A DNA stretch of 64,000 bases from Selaginella tamariscina (GCA_003024785.1 PUQB01000001.1:186001-250000); one strand, 5' to 3'; positions 1 to 13,064 are shown, counted from the stretch's first letter. Translations and numbers: made by a program. The notes: generated by a model from the letters alone, not told the origin.

Positions 1-80
1 CTGTATCCGGAATCCTGTAGGAAAGTCCTGCAACCCATATCCTGTATCCGGAATCCTGTATTCTGTATCGGGTCGTGACA
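1..80 (-). repeat. Terminal part of the 3' LTR of the chromovirus
   Basis: These 80 bases match 5596-5675 with only a few substitutions. On the element's strand the LTR begins TGTCACGACC, and on the plus strand it ends ...GTGACA at position 80. The rest of this LTR lies outside the window. The LTR is built from short repeats of ATCCTGTAGG and TATCCGGAATCC. Confidence 0.9.
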
Positions 81-95
81 GCACCTCCTCCCTAA
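81..95 (-). other. Polypurine tract of the chromovirus
   Basis: On the minus strand the sequence AGGGAGGAGGTGC directly precedes the LTR start TGTCACGACC. A purine run at this place primes plus-strand DNA synthesis in LTR retroelements, and its position fixes the LTR boundary at 80/81. Confidence 0.75.
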
Positions 96-1640
96 AGACG
101 AGTTCCACGAGTCTTGGGACCTGGTTTAGCAGGATAATGCCGATGGAAGGCAGCAACCTTGGAAGAAGCATGGAGTAAGTTGGATGCAGGTTCCCAAGTG
201 CGATCAGTAGGCAGGTACCCTTTCCAATCCACCAAGTATTGGAGTTGGTGACGATGAAGACGAGAGTCAAGGATGGCTGCAACTTCGTACTCAGGTTCAG
301 TGTCAATGACCACAGGAGGGGGAGGAGAAGAAACACGACCGGGAAGAGAAGAAGGATGATACGGCTCCAACAAGAGGTGTGAAACACAGGATGAAGTTTC
401 ACCGTGGATGGTAACTTGAGTCGGAAAGCTACAATCGTTGAAAATCCAACTTAGAAGAAGGCCTGTTGGTGCGAATGTGTCGACGAAGAAGCCACACGAG
501 ATCACCAATCTTGTATGCAGGTGCCGGCTGACGGTGAGCATCAGCATGATGCTTGTATCGTTCCTGTGCCTGTGAAGATGAACCTGGAGATCATCCTGTA
601 CCTGCCGAAGATGCTGAAGACGATCCTGTACTGCAGGAGCGGAAGAAGGAGAAGCGGGAGGAGCAAAGTCAAAACGTGGATGGTGGCCTGTAAGAGCAAA
701 GAAAGGTGTCTGTCCTGTAGATGCGTGATGGAGTTGTTGTAGGCAAACTCCGCCATTGGAAGAAGGTCCAACCAGTTGTCCTGCTGGTAACTGATGAAGC
801 AACGAAGATACTGTTCTAAGGTCTGAATTGTGCGTTCGGACTGCCCATCGGTTTGTGGGTGATATCCTGAAGAAAGATCCGCTTTAACCTGTAGACTCCG
901 AAGAAGCTCTCGCCAAAACTTGGACATGAATTGTGGACCTCGATCGGAAACAATGCTCTCAGGAAGACCATGATGTCGGAACACCTCGGGATCACCAACT
1001 CGGCAGTTGTCTGACCTGTAGCTGTCTTGTTGCAGGGTAGGAAATGAGCCTGCTTGGTGAAACGGTCAACCACCACAAGAACTGCATCAAATCCACGAGA
1101 AGGAGGAAGATCTGTGAGGAAATCCATAGAAATGGATCTCCAAGGAGCAGACGGAACAGGAAGAGGACGAAGAAGACCAGAGGGTGCATGATGAGGCATC
1201 TTCGACCTGCTACAAGTGTCACAACTCCGTACAAACCTCTCCACAAAACCTCGCAACCCAGGCCACCAATAGTTGCGAGTCACCAACTCCACTGTCTTGG
1301 CCACACCAAAATGTCCTGTAGCCGGGGTATCATGACAATCCTGTACCACACGAGTCCTGGAAATACCAACAGGAACGTACAGGAGACCTTCCCGGTACAG
1401 GAGTCCATCCTGTATGGTGAACAGGTTGTAGTCTGGACGGGAACTGGAGGAAGAGGAACTTGCAACGTCAGGATGAATGTGTGAGAACACATTCTTTGCC
1501 AAGTCGTCTGTAGCCAACTGCGAACGGACGTCCTGTAGGAGTGTTGAATTTGCTGGAGCCTGATGAACCTGCAGTGCCGCAAGCCGGAAACGATCAGGAC
1601 CCAACAACACTTGCCTTTGACAGTCAAATGCAGGATCGCC
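92..1640 (-). pseudogene. Chromovirus integrase with C-terminal chromodomain (frameshifted)
   Basis: Reading from 1640 down, the integrase zinc-binding region is followed by the catalytic core: DFLTDLPPSRGFDAVLVVVD, then after a frame change near 980 SDRGPQF and a GYHPQTDGQSER block that are characteristic of the Ty3/gypsy core. Further frame changes occur around 540-800. The C-terminus (about 92-300) reads as a chromodomain, with YLVDWKGY followed by TWEP, the usual aromatic-rich signature. Chromodomains in this position are thought to steer integration towards marked chromatin. The breaks mean that no full-length protein is readable as assembled. Confidence 0.9.
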
Positions 1641-1679
1641 CGGGCTTGGTGCAAGGTAAGAGCGCCTAGACAATGCGTC

Positions 1680-2980
<1,301 letters not shown>

Positions 2981-2982
2981 CC

Positions 2983-3600
2983 TTAAAGTCGTGGTACTTG
3001 GATGGTAGGGAAGAAGGAGGAGAAGGAGAAGGAGGGAGAGAAAAAAGGAGAGTCGGATACAGGAAAGGTAGAAGAGGACGTAGGAGTTACTTGAAAGGCA
3101 AAAAGGTGGAAAGGAGCAGGATCAGTGGCGAGTTCATGCATGGTAGTGGTAAGAACTCGGAGAGGAGAAGGAGGGAGCTGTGACTGAAAAAGAGGAAGGA
3201 TCTTGGGGGGGAACAGAAGCAGGGTAACAGAAAGAGGCAGGATTGGAAAAAACCTGTGTGGGTGTTGATGAGTGTACAGGATTGGAAGAATCCTGTACAG
3301 GAGTCCGTGGTTGCGCAGGAGTGGGAAAAGCCTGCGAATGTGCTGACGAATCAACAGGAGGTGGATCCTGTTGAGGAGGAACCTTCGACACTGATACAGG
3401 ATTGGAAGAACCCTGTACAGGACACCGCAAACTTACAGGAGTGGAGAGAGCCTGCGGATGTGCTGAGGAACTGACATGAGGTGAATCCTGTCGAGGAGGA
3501 GTCTTCAACACTGGTACAGGAACAGGCACGGTCAATCCTGTAGCTTGTACTGCCTCAGATACTAAGGATGTATCCTGCACACAGGAAGGTACAGGATTGA
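2983..3600 (-). repeat. Proline/serine-rich linker between protease and RT, with 120-bp tandem repeats
   Basis: Minus-strand translation gives a low-complexity stretch rich in Pro, Ser, Val and Gln. The underlying DNA repeats with an exact period of 120 bases: the word ACAGGATTGGAAGAA..CCTGTACAGGA occurs at 3276 and 3396, and a third, partial start is at 3516. 120 bases equal 40 codons, so the repeat keeps frame. This looks like an expandable disordered spacer in the polyprotein. Confidence 0.75.
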
Positions 3601-3712
3601 TCCTAGCTGTCGGAGAGGAAAACGTGAGCGTCCTAGACCTCCAGTCGATCTGCGGATTTGCAACAAACGAACCATGGCATGCCCAAAATGATGGGAGTCG
3701 ACCGAGTCTTGA

Positions 3713-4015
3713 TCAAGTTGAAGGAAATTGAACAGTTGAATGTGCCATACTGCAGGAGAGAGGTTCGGTAGCATGGGTAACTGCGCCAGAAGCAATCAGA
3801 CGCCCATCGGCCACCTCTACAGGAACTGCACGCTTCAACTTCACCACCGAAATGCCATGTTGAGTTGCAAACGTGTCATCCATGAAGCATGCATTTGCAC
3901 CAGTGTCTAACAAGGCAAACTCCATGAGCTCTCGATTATTAAGATGAATGTGTACAGGAAACTTAAGTGATGGGATGGTATGAGCAGCACCAATGGAGCC
4001 TGCACCTACGTCCAA
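3713..4015 (-). pseudogene. Chromovirus aspartic protease
   Basis: The minus-strand frame contains FALLDTGANACFMDDTFA, with the DTGA catalytic triad of retropepsins, followed by a hydrophobic stretch and a VADGR-like segment expected of the flap region. It lies between the gag zinc knuckle (higher coordinates) and the RT, as in other gypsy elements. Its role is cleavage of the Gag-Pol polyprotein. Confidence 0.88.
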
Positions 4016-4026
4016 CTTCGCGGCTC

Positions 4027-5001
4027 CTAGACGAAGTGGACATTGGAGTTTTCCGACTGAACTTCAGCTTCAACTTCACGCGTCTTGAAGTTCCTGGCTT
4101 TAATAGGACAATCTGCCACCTTGTGTCCTGCTCCACCACAATACAAGCACAGGTTCTCACTGCGACGACGTTGCTTCTCAGCAGCGGAAAGAGAGCCACG
4201 CTTGGATTTCTCAACCTCCATAGGAACTACTCCAGAAGGTGGTGCAGGAACATGTACCACAGCTGCAGGATTGGTTTGCAGGAACTGCTGACGGGATCTT
4301 TCCTGACGACGCTCGAACAAACGGTTGTCGCAACGAACAGCTTGTTGCATGATCTCCGCTAATGTTTGGGCATCCGGTAACGTAAGGAGAAGGTCCTTCA
4401 CGTCATCCCTCAACCCAAAACGGAAGTGTTCGATCAATGCAGTCTCGTCCCATGGAATGTTCGTGCAAAGTTGCTGAAATTCGGATGCATAGACGGAAGC
4501 TGGTCGGGATCCTTGAGTGAGCTTCCGTAACTTCGTGCATGCAGAACGGTACTTATCAGGATCTCCAAAACAGGCTTCAAAGGCAGCCACGAAACCTTCA
4601 AAGTCTTCCATCAATGGGTCGTCACGCTCCAGCAAGGGGCAACCCAAGCCCGTGGAGATCCACTTAGTAAGGATGCCAAAAGACCACCTTTTGAGCATCA
4701 GTCGAGTAGCGCCGTGGTTGCATACGGATCAAGAGCCGGATCTGATTCAGGAAACCTTGGAAATCGGCACGATTGCCACTGAACTTCTCTGGCATGCTAA
4801 CCTTCGGCTCCGAAGAAAAGTTCGATGAAGAGGGAACCACCGATGCCTGGAGAGAGCCTGCGCAGCAGCCTTGGAGGATGCATCAGCAGCTGCATGTGCC
4901 GCATTGGTGGAACCTTGCAGGTCGGTGACCACTTGGCGCAAAGTGGCCAGCTCATGAAGTAACATTTGGTGCTCGCGTTGAAAGCGCTCAAAATCAGCCA
5001 T
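4027..5001 (-). pseudogene. Chromovirus gag with CCHC zinc knuckle (one frameshift)
   Basis: The start is taken at 5001 (MADFERFQREH), the first Met after the leader. An N-terminal coiled-coil-like segment is followed, after a frame change near 4700-4750, by a gag core (4698-4300) that includes an FEACFGDPDK motif typical of plant gypsy capsids. The zinc knuckle reads CLYCGGAGHKVADC, a C-X2-C-X4-H-X4-C pattern. Gag packages the element RNA. The single break makes the frame discontinuous as assembled. Confidence 0.88.
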
Positions 5002-5675
5002 GATCTAGGAAAGAAAAAGGAGGAAAATGAAGGAAAAGAATCAAGAAAAAGGTAGCTGGAAAACGGAGAATATGAAGCAGTTACTATCAAACTGTCAAGC
5101 CACGATCCAGGAACCAGGAAGAGAGCAGGATTCCAAGAACAGAAGGCTTGACTCAGGAACAGGACCGAGAGCAGGACGGAACTAGGAATAGGAACAGGAC
5201 GGATCCAGGAGCAAGACAGGATCAGGATAGGATCCGGGAGCAAGACAGGATCCAGGAGCAGGACAGGGAACAAGAGCGAGACAGGAGCAACAGGACAGGA
5301 AAAGACAAGAACAAGACAAGACAAGATTGATCATAGTAAGACTAGGTGTTGATAGTAACTGATTGTACAACAATTAGGTCAGCTTTTATGCTCACAACTC
5401 CAAGAGCTAATCTAGGCATGAGTGCTAAAAGTGGTTGCATGCATGCAAAAGTGACTGCATGCATGCAGAGGCTAAGATGAGTCCACATGTCCCTTATCCT
5501 CTAGGCATATCCTGTGGCATATCCTGTAGGAATATCCTGCAACTGAATCCTGTGTCCGGAATCCTAGTAGGAATATCCTGTAGGAAAGTCTTATCCTGTA
5601 TCCGGAATCCTGTAGGAAAGTCCTGCAACCCATATCCTGTATCTGGAAACCTGTATTCTGTATCGGGTCGTGACA
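5002..5675 (-). repeat. Chromovirus leader and 5' LTR
   Basis: The outer LTR end at 5675 (GGTCGTGACA) matches position 80. The inner LTR boundary is uncertain; a plausible TG start lies near 5346. The leader between the LTR and gag (about 5100-5330) is a degenerate array of CAGGATC, CAGGAGCA and ACAGGA words. No tRNA-complementary primer-binding site could be assigned. Confidence 0.7.
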
Positions 5676-5699
5676 CAACCTTTGAAACATGGCTGAAGC

Positions 5700-6048
5700 G
5701 TTGTAAAGTCTGAACGGCATAACTCTGAAGGCGTAAGCACCCCAATCCGTGATGAATGCAGTTTTGGCTTGGTCATCTGCTGCGATCGTCACCTGGTTGC
5801 TGGTTGTATCCACTGAAGCCATCCATGAACGAGTACATCTCATGGCCCACTACGTCTTCTAGGATGGCCTCTGTGAATGGGATAGAGAATGGGTCCTTCT
5901 CCATGGCGACATTCAGCTGTCGGTAATCTATGCAAATCCTCAACCGGCCGTTCTTCTTTGGTACGATCACAATTGGTGACAGCCACTCCGGGTTCTTGAT
6001 GGGGTAGACGAAGTCCGCTTCAAGCCACTTGTCGATCTCCTGTTTCAC
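5700..6048 (-). pseudogene. Reverse transcriptase fragment interrupted by the chromovirus
   Basis: The fragment covers the fingers and early palm: IVPKKNGRLRICIDYRQLN, a MYSFMDGFSGYNQ block holding the first catalytic Asp, then, after a frame change, YAFRVMPFRLYNASAMFQRL just before the break. The catalytic YxDD is missing because the nested LTR begins at 5675. The clean cut inside a conserved domain demonstrates nesting. Confidence 0.9.
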
Positions 6049-6547
6049 TTTTCAAGCGTAGCTTGGGTTGATGCAGTAGCGTTGTTGCCGATTGGGTCGA
6101 GTGTTGCATTTTAGTTTAATTCGATGCTGGCACAACTTCGGCAGTACTCCCCTTAGGTTGTGATAGGTCCAGGCGAATACCTCCTTGTATCTACGGAGAC
6201 AGTCGGTAATCTGCTCTCCTAGCTGTGCTCCGATGTGAGCATTAACATTTACTAGTCAGGGATCTTCGTCGGTGCCTATGTTGACCTGCTTGACCGCTGC
6301 TTCAAGAGTTATGTTCCACCCATACATTGGCTTGCTACGGTACTCTTCCTGGGCCGATGGGGCTATACTCCGCATTTCCTTCCACAGAACATGCCACCTC
6401 AGGATTTGAGCTTCTGGAGTGTCTGCTCCGGTTTTTAACCGAGTCATTAGGTACGTAGCGACTGACTCTCGTACTTCCTGTCAAGGATCCACCTCTCCTA
6501 TGATGAATAGCTCTGGCAAACAAGCTAGGATGGCCGCTTCTTCCTCA

Positions 6548-7015
6548 TCATCCAACCCCTCTCCCCAGTTTGGGAGATGGTATTTCTGGGGTCGGGATTT
6601 CGAGGGTGGCGCCGGAACTTGTTTTGCAGTAACGGATACGACCCCCTCCTTGACGGGAAACCGAATTCTGCTTCTCCCAATCGTGTTGTACCCTTGCGCC
6701 CCGGAGCCACGGCTGGCCCATGAGTAAGTCGAACCCTCCTTTTGCGTGCATGTCGAGGATGACCACGTTTATCAGGAACTTGATGCTCTGAATCCTGATG
6801 CTTACCTCCCTCATGATGCCCTTAGGGACCACCTTGGCTTGGTTTGCCATGCGTATGAGGAAGGGTGAGGGCTCCGGGGGTGGCATCCCCCGTTGTTGAT
6901 GGAGTTCTGTGGACATGATATTTACACCTGATCCCCCATCTATGATCACTTTGTGGACTGTGCGGCCTACCATTTGGACAGGTATGGCCGATACATCATC
7001 CACAAAGTCTACCAC
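6548..7015 (-). pseudogene. Retropepsin-like protease domain of the second gypsy element
   Basis: The frame contains IDGGSGVNIM, in which DGGS stands at the place of the catalytic DTGA/DSGA triad, and FDLLMGQPWLRGARVQHDW, a block common to gypsy proteases with long linkers. It lies upstream of the RT of the same element on the minus strand. The degenerate active-site reading (DGGS) is seen in some plant gypsy elements, so it need not be a mutation. Confidence 0.75.
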
Positions 7016-7408
7016 TATTGTTGCGACCCTTGGGCGCGACTATGGGCCCGTGCAGTTCTCTGGTGAGGACTTCATACAGCCTTGGGGATAACCGTAGCAA
7101 TTCTCCTAAAGTTACCGACACCTGGGTTTCTCACATCTTTCCAGCGAGGGCCTTGTGCATCCCCATTGTGCCCTTGGCCTTTGCGCCCTGTGCCAGTCTC
7201 ACCTGTTCTGCAGCCGCTTCCACTTCAGCACGTCCTTGCTCCCACTGAGCTGGTTTCCCAAGTTCGGCTGCCACTTCCTCCTCACTAGACTCCCCGTTGT
7301 CTTCTTCCTTCAAGTCAACTGGTCGTCTTGTCTGTTGGGCTTGTGACCTCATGATTGCCCCACATTGCAGTTCGAGGGGTGACGTTTCTACATGGTGGGC
7401 CTGTGGTG

Positions 7409-8306
7409 TTAGATAACTTAACAACAACCAAACAATTTTTTAATCTATTACAGCGTGCTGTAAATATCATGTGTAATTACGTTGTAGCTATGTAACCGTT
7501 AAATTATATTGATGAATTGATTCATATACAAGTCTCTAGGTATATAAGAAAGAAAATGGTATATGCATTTGTTCAAAAGTTCCACAACTAATGGCTTTTC
7601 ATGAATGTACGGAAACAAACCTAAGCATAAAACATAAATATAAAATAACAACTTGAATTGTTAATAAGCGAATCAAAATTAAAAAATAACCAAAACAGAG
7701 CATAAACCTAGCACACCGCCTATGATCATGCTTGCTCAAATAAATACACACCAGCTTCTCCTTCAACAATTTCCTTCTCCTTGGTTTTTAGTTGCTTTCC
7801 CATGTCTATCATCCAAGCTTTCGAGCTTTCGAGCTCCTTCTCTACGTCTGTCTCGTAATCCTCCTGCAAACCAATAACCGCTTCATTAGCAAAGTGATAG
7901 CCAACATTATCTTCATCAGTTTCGAGGCCCTTCTCTATGTCTAGCTCATAACACTCTTGCAGATCAGCAACGGCTTGATTACCAATGTGATAGCCAACAT
8001 TGTCCGCGTTGTCTTCGTGTGCAGCCATCCTAACTTTCTTGACTTGGAGCTCCTTTTGTATGTCTAGCTTGTAATTCTCCTGCATACCAATACCAATAGC
8101 GGCTTGATTACCAACATTGTCCATGATGTCTTCATATGCAACCATCCTAGCTTTCTCGATTTTGAGCCCCTTCTCTATGTCTGCCTCATAATTCTCCCGC
8201 ATATCAAAAACAGCTTCATTACCAATGTGATAGTCAACATTGGCCATGCTAGGATTCTTGTTGTTGAGCTCAAACTGCTCAAACGGATTAGGAGTCGTGA
8301 AACCTA
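7409..8306. repeat. Direct duplication, left copy (partner 11114-11989)
   Basis: Starting at TTAGATAACTTAACAAC, this segment matches 11114-11989 over about 880 bases in the same orientation. The differences are one 17-bp indel and scattered single-base deletions in the right copy. The shared part includes the 3' end of the repeat-containing gene and its downstream flank. The left boundary coincides with the end of the second gypsy element. Confidence 0.9.
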
Positions 8307-9480
8307 GGTTAATATATGAGCCTTGCAGATTAAACATTTCACTATAATTGGGGTCATATAAGGGCACCTCCACATCTCCCACATCATAGCTAGACCCAAC
8401 GTTCTTATCTGCGAATGCACTAGAAGGACCACCCAAATCTATGCTAACATGTGTGTTGACCTCACAGTCTTTCTCATCAAATCCGTTAGCATCATTACTC
8501 GTACACACATTGCCCAGTTGGAATTTGATTATCTTGGTTAAATATTGGCCGTAGTAGAAGCTCGTTTGTGCTCCCGATCGAACTCTCCCACATTGAATAT
8601 TCATAACTTTACTCAAGTGGCCTGCCCAATCAAGAGTTGCATTGTTATCCCACACATACTTTGCTGCATTAAATAGGCGTTCCCCTACATACATGTCATT
8701 CACCCTCGGATGGAAGCGATTGTTGAGGAATCTCACAAGCACTTAAAAAGAGTTGTCAACTATGTTTTTGATTTTATAGCCATTCTTTTCCCGACTGCAA
8801 AAATGAAATTATATCTATAATTTATAGATTTGGTCATCTCCATAGTATACTTGCTATTATAAATATATATATATATATGTTGTGTGTTATTCTTTGTACT
8901 GAAGGAAACATGTCACATAAGGGAAAATAATAATAATGATACAATTAAATGTATTGATCCTTAGATAGCGATACACAATATACAAACATATTGTACATAA
9001 TATATATACAAGACATACTGTATATAAAACTCATAATTACAAACATCGAGATCATACCTTACAATTTCTACCATCATCAATGAATGTGGTGCTCAGTTTA
9101 TCTGGAGCTACTGCAGGAGCGCTGGCAACCCGCTCTAGTTGACAAGGATTAGGAAGACCGAAGATGTCATATATACGCCCTGGATCAAGGGAAATTTCAC
9201 GACCTTTAGCAAAGCCAATGCGCTTATCTTTGTCATAGCTCTGAAGAAAGCCTTGAACAGAGGTATATCTGGGTCATCGGGAATATCCATGCACACCATG
9301 CTCCACAATCCGCAAGTTAAAAGAAGAACATGCATATCAATCGAGTTCTCATCTTGAGTATTGTAGTCGCAACTCTTCATCCTCTTAAAATTTATATTAG
9401 GAATCTCCTGGGAGGATACATCCCTCCGCTTATACCCATAATCCCTACTAATCACCGAGATCCTCTCACTAATATTTCCC
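7726..9480 (-). pseudogene. Unrecognised two-exon gene with ~40-residue internal repeats (broken)
   Basis: Exon 1 (about 9480-9058) reads DNEN..DMHVLLLTCGLWSM and, after a frame change near 9230, a region ending DDGRNCK before a GTATGA donor. Exon 2 begins after a TTTTGCAG acceptor near 8800 and runs to 7726. An in-frame TAA at 8743-8745 lies just before VLVRFLNNRFHP. The C-terminal half has four imperfect repeats of about 40 residues with the theme QE.YE.DIEKGLE, then DNVGYHIGNQAV; they are acidic and probably helical. I do not recognise the family. The stop, the frame change and a truncated second copy suggest a decayed, possibly transposon-borne gene. Confidence 0.55.
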
Positions 9481-11113
9481 TTTTGTTGTCAAACCTAGGA
9501 TAGTCCATCTAGTTATATATGTTAAATTTCAAGTGATTTGGATCAAAGAATATTTGCACGCGTGAAATCCATATATATAAATACATCTATGTTATGCTTT
9601 AGGTTCCATTATTATATTTATATTAATAAATATCCCAAATTAAATGGTTTATTACATTCTATTGATTATATATTATAACACATTCACATATTATAATTAC
9701 GTAATATCTACATAATAATAATAATATCATAGTTAATAACAACAAACGAGCTTATTAGGAGTTAATAAATTTAAATGTTCTTTTGCAAGTCTAAAATGCG
9801 TTAAATAAATAACTTTAGTATATGTGCATGTTTATATATAAAGATACTATGCTACACCATTACACATTCGATTGATTTATTTTCTTATAAATCTTTAGAC
9901 ATTGAAATATATAAATATTAATTTATAAATGGATTTAATTTTACAAGAAATTACTTTAAAATTTTCAAACTTTGTATCTATATGAGATTTATATAAAACA
10001 CACACATAGAATTAGCATTGAATTAGTTTCGATGAACATCGATATTTCATGTGAAAATGTGAAATATCACAAGGTACTCTTATTATTGGTGAGAAGGCTT
10101 TAGTGTATAATATTATATATCATCATCTTGACAGAATGAAAATCCAATAATTAAAATAAAGATTTAAGAATATGTGATGTATGTTTTTTAGACTTTTTTT
10201 TTTTATTTTTTTTTTGTTCTTTTACCATTATTCATGAATGTAGGTGTGTATATATCTATATAAATAAATATTTCTCTAATATGCTTAAATATTAATCTTT
10301 TTTATGCTCGATGTTATAAGCTTATTAATTTACATGTTTACAATCACGGTTTAAAGAGATGTTGTACAACTTAAATTATTTATCAAATAACATTTATTTG
10401 TTTTTTATTTATTTATGCATATATATAAAGGAGAGAGATCTCGAGCCTTATTTTAATAAATCATAAACTTAATATTCTATTCATATTGTATACATTTGGT
10501 TTTCATTCTAATTTATTAAAAAGTTTGTATAACGTTTTTAATCTTTGCACTTTTGTTATATTATGTGTAATGTTTTAAATAATAAATAATATAAAGATTT
10601 AATAAATATCATAGTTTAATTTTAATTTATTGTTTATAAATGTTGCCATTTTATTTCTTATATAGATAGGGATTAAAAAAGATTAATAGTGCATAAATAA
10701 TGAGGTAAAGGTTGTATAGTTCCAATGACAAATGAGGCAATGCGAGGACAAATGTATAATAAATGTGTAAACAAGACATGGTCTCTTAAACGAAAAGAGT
10801 TAACATGCATAATACATGTTAAATTCATTGCGGTGGATGCGTAGAAGTGTTGAAAGTGTCGTAATCAACAACGTTACAAGAAAAACATGTATTCTAAGGT
10901 TAAAGGAATGTAGTATTTCCTTTGCATTAAAGACAATTAATCATGTAATTATTTTCCTTAAACATAACAATATTTCTATAATAAAGATTAGTTAATTATT
11001 AATAAAAATGTGAATTAAATAATTAAAATTGTTAATTATTAAGAATTGGGACTATAAATATTTTTGTTTATAATTTAGTTTTGTTTTAGGGTGATTATAA
11101 AGTCATATTCGTT
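9481..11113. other. AT-rich spacer containing a dispersed repeat
   Basis: No convincing coding sequence was found on either strand. The stretch 10236-10565 recurs, with small indels, at 27668-27965 (shared words include TTATAAGCTTATTAATTTACAT and AAAAAGTTTGTATAACG). The rest is low-complexity A/T with short TATATA tracts. Confidence 0.7.
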
Positions 11114-11989
11114 TTAGATAACTTAACAACAACCAAACAATTTTTTAATCTATTACAGCGTGCTGTAAATATCATGTGTAATTACGTTGTAGCTATGTAA
11201 CCGTTAAATTATATTGATGAATTGATTCATATACAAGAAAGAAAATGGTATATGCATTTGTTCAAAAGTTCCACAACTAATGGCTTTTCATGAATGTACG
11301 GAAACAAACCTAAGCATAAAACATAAATATAAAATAACAACTTGAATTGTTAATAAGCGAATCAAAATTAAAAAATAACCAAAACAGAGCATAACCTAGC
11401 ACACCGCTATGATCATGCTTGCTCAAATAAATACACACAGCTTCTCCTTCAACAATTTCCTTCTCCTTGGTTTTTAGTTGCTTTCCCATGTCTATCATCC
11501 AAGCTTTCGAGCTTTCGAGCTCCTTCTCTACGTCTGTCTCGTAATCCTCTTGCAAACCAATAACCGCTTCATTAGCAAAGTGATAGCCAACATTATCTTC
11601 ATCAGTTTCGAGGCCCTTCTCTATGTCTAGCTCATAACACTCTTGCAGATCAACAACGGCTTGATTACCAATGTGATAGCCAACATTGTCCGCGTTGTCT
11701 TCGTGTGCAGCCATCCTAACTTTCTTGACTTGGAGCTCCTTTTGTATGTCTAGCTTGTAATTCTCCTGCATACCAATACCAATAGCGGCTTGATTCCAAC
11801 ATTGTCCATGATGTCTTCATATGCAACCATCCTAGCTTCTCGATTTTGAGCCCCTTCTCTATGTCTGTCTCATAATTCTCCGCATATCAAAAACAGCTTC
11901 ATTACCAATGTGATAGTCAACATTGGCGATGCTAAGATTCTTGTTGTTGAGCTCAAACTGCTCAAATGGATTAGGAGTCGTGAAACCTA
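11114..11989 (-). pseudogene. Truncated second copy of the repeat-containing gene
   Basis: This copy repeats the 3' flank and C-terminal repeats of the 7726 gene, but with many one-base deletions that break the frame (open only at 11310-11771). The homology stops at GAAACCTA (11989). The same point in the other copy is followed by unrelated sequence, so the duplication ends inside the coding region. Confidence 0.8.
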
Positions 11990-12117
11990 CCGTAGGCAGC
12001 GTCTCCCCTAACAAGTGATGCGCAGAACTGGTTACCACCCAACTTGTCCTCTAGCCTCACCCCAAGAACCGCTTTGTGATTCCTTGAAGCCGCAGACTAT
12101 AGCAAACGTCCCTCTCA
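11990..12117. other. Unassigned segment between duplications
   Basis: It is GC-richer than its surroundings. One minus-strand frame reads LEDKLGGNQFCASLVRGDAA, which looks coding but which I do not recognise. It is flanked by the end of the 11114 duplication and a CA/TA microsatellite. Confidence 0.35.
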
Positions 12118-13064
12118 CAACACACACACACACACACATATATATAATATAATGAAATTAAACGTGTGTGTGTGTGTGTTGAGAGAGAGAGAGAGAGAGA
12201 TGGTTCTTACAGGCCTTTTAAACGTGTGCAATTGCCCAGCTCGGTGAGAATGTTGCCATAGAAATTGTTCACTCTCTTTAGTCTCTGTAGCACAAGAGAC
12301 ACCCATCCAACACAAGGGTCCACATCTGTTGCTTCCCAGTTGCGCAGCACCTTATTCACGGAGCATTCAGATTTTTCTTGAATGATAGAAGTGCTTCTCC
12401 TAAACATCTCTCACATAATCAAATGCGTGTGCTTGGAGAGAGAGAGAGAAAGAGAGAGATACCATTAGGAGACAGAGCATTCACATATATTGAGACTCCA
12501 AGCAGCAAAAGGTACACTTGAAAGATTGACATGGTAACAGTTTCTTAAAATGTAAGAAATCTATTCATTGGAAGTCTTTGGGAGCTTACATGAAAGCAAT
12601 AGCGAGAATCATATGGTTTTGACGAGTTTAAGGTCCCCTGAAACACAAAAACATATAGCTAGTGCAAAGAACAAACAAATAACAATAGAGTATGTTTGAA
12701 GGTTTATTTGTAAAGCGCCTGGCCGACGTAAATGTGATTCAAATGCAATCCAGGTGAAAGTGTATTTGATAAGAGCAGAAAGAAAAAAGAGCTTTGGATA
12801 TGAATGTGTCTAGTATACTATACAATGCTTAATGTATTATACGTTATGTGAATATTCTACTTTTTCCAATACGTACATTATTTTAGTCATTTAATTAAAC
12901 TATATGGTTATGGATAATCAGAATTAAGCATTTGTACAATTGACTGATGGAGCATGCATATCTAGGAGAGAGATTAACTTGTTGTTAATTATTAAATAAT
13001 CAAAATGCTATTTACACATCAGCGTTTATGAAGTGACGTGGAACGGACAATGATTGCTTCATAA
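12118..13064 (-). pseudogene. Second copy of the LRR receptor 5' end, internally deleted
   Basis: It is homologous to 28130-29243. It keeps the signal-peptide exon, the LRR N-terminal exon and one LRR exon, but lacks the sequence corresponding to about 28214-28436. As a result the N-terminal exon runs straight into the LRR exon (NNFYGNILTELGNCTRL) without an intron. The deletion joints are not at splice sites, so this is a genomic deletion rather than a retrocopy. The copy is cut at 13064 by the Mutator-like element and resumes at 21928. Confidence 0.85.
13056..13064. repeat. Target-site duplication, left (GCTTCATAA)
   Basis: The 9 bases GCTTCATAA directly left of the element are repeated at 21928-21936. 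The related uninterrupted locus at 29235-29243 has a single GCTTCATAA in the same flanking context. Nine bases is the classical length for Mutator-like elements. Confidence 0.93.

Larger units (their letters stand above)
5676..7408 (-). mobile_element. Second Ty3/gypsy element, truncated host of the nested insertion
   Basis: From 7408 down, the minus strand gives an acidic linker (7427-7131), a retropepsin-like domain (7015-6548, VIIDGGSGVNIM then FDLLMGQPWLRG), and an RT segment (6048-5700). The RT segment contains SPIVIVPKKNGRLRICIDYR and, after a frame change, YAFRVMPFRLYNASAMFQRL. The RT stops abruptly at 5676, where the chromovirus LTR begins. Its RNase H and integrase, if present, must lie left of the window. 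No gag or LTR is visible on the right: the sequence switches at 7409 to a different duplicated segment. Confidence 0.85.

Noticed and set aside
1044-1484. Plus-strand frames of 70-150 codons across the retroelements
   Set aside because: These are shadows of the minus-strand gag-pol frames, with no domain content of their own.
7409-11989. The two ~0.9 kb direct repeats as LTRs of one element
   Set aside because: They lack TG...CA ends, the coding frame crosses the inner edge of the left copy, and no primer-binding site, polypurine tract or pol genes lie between them.
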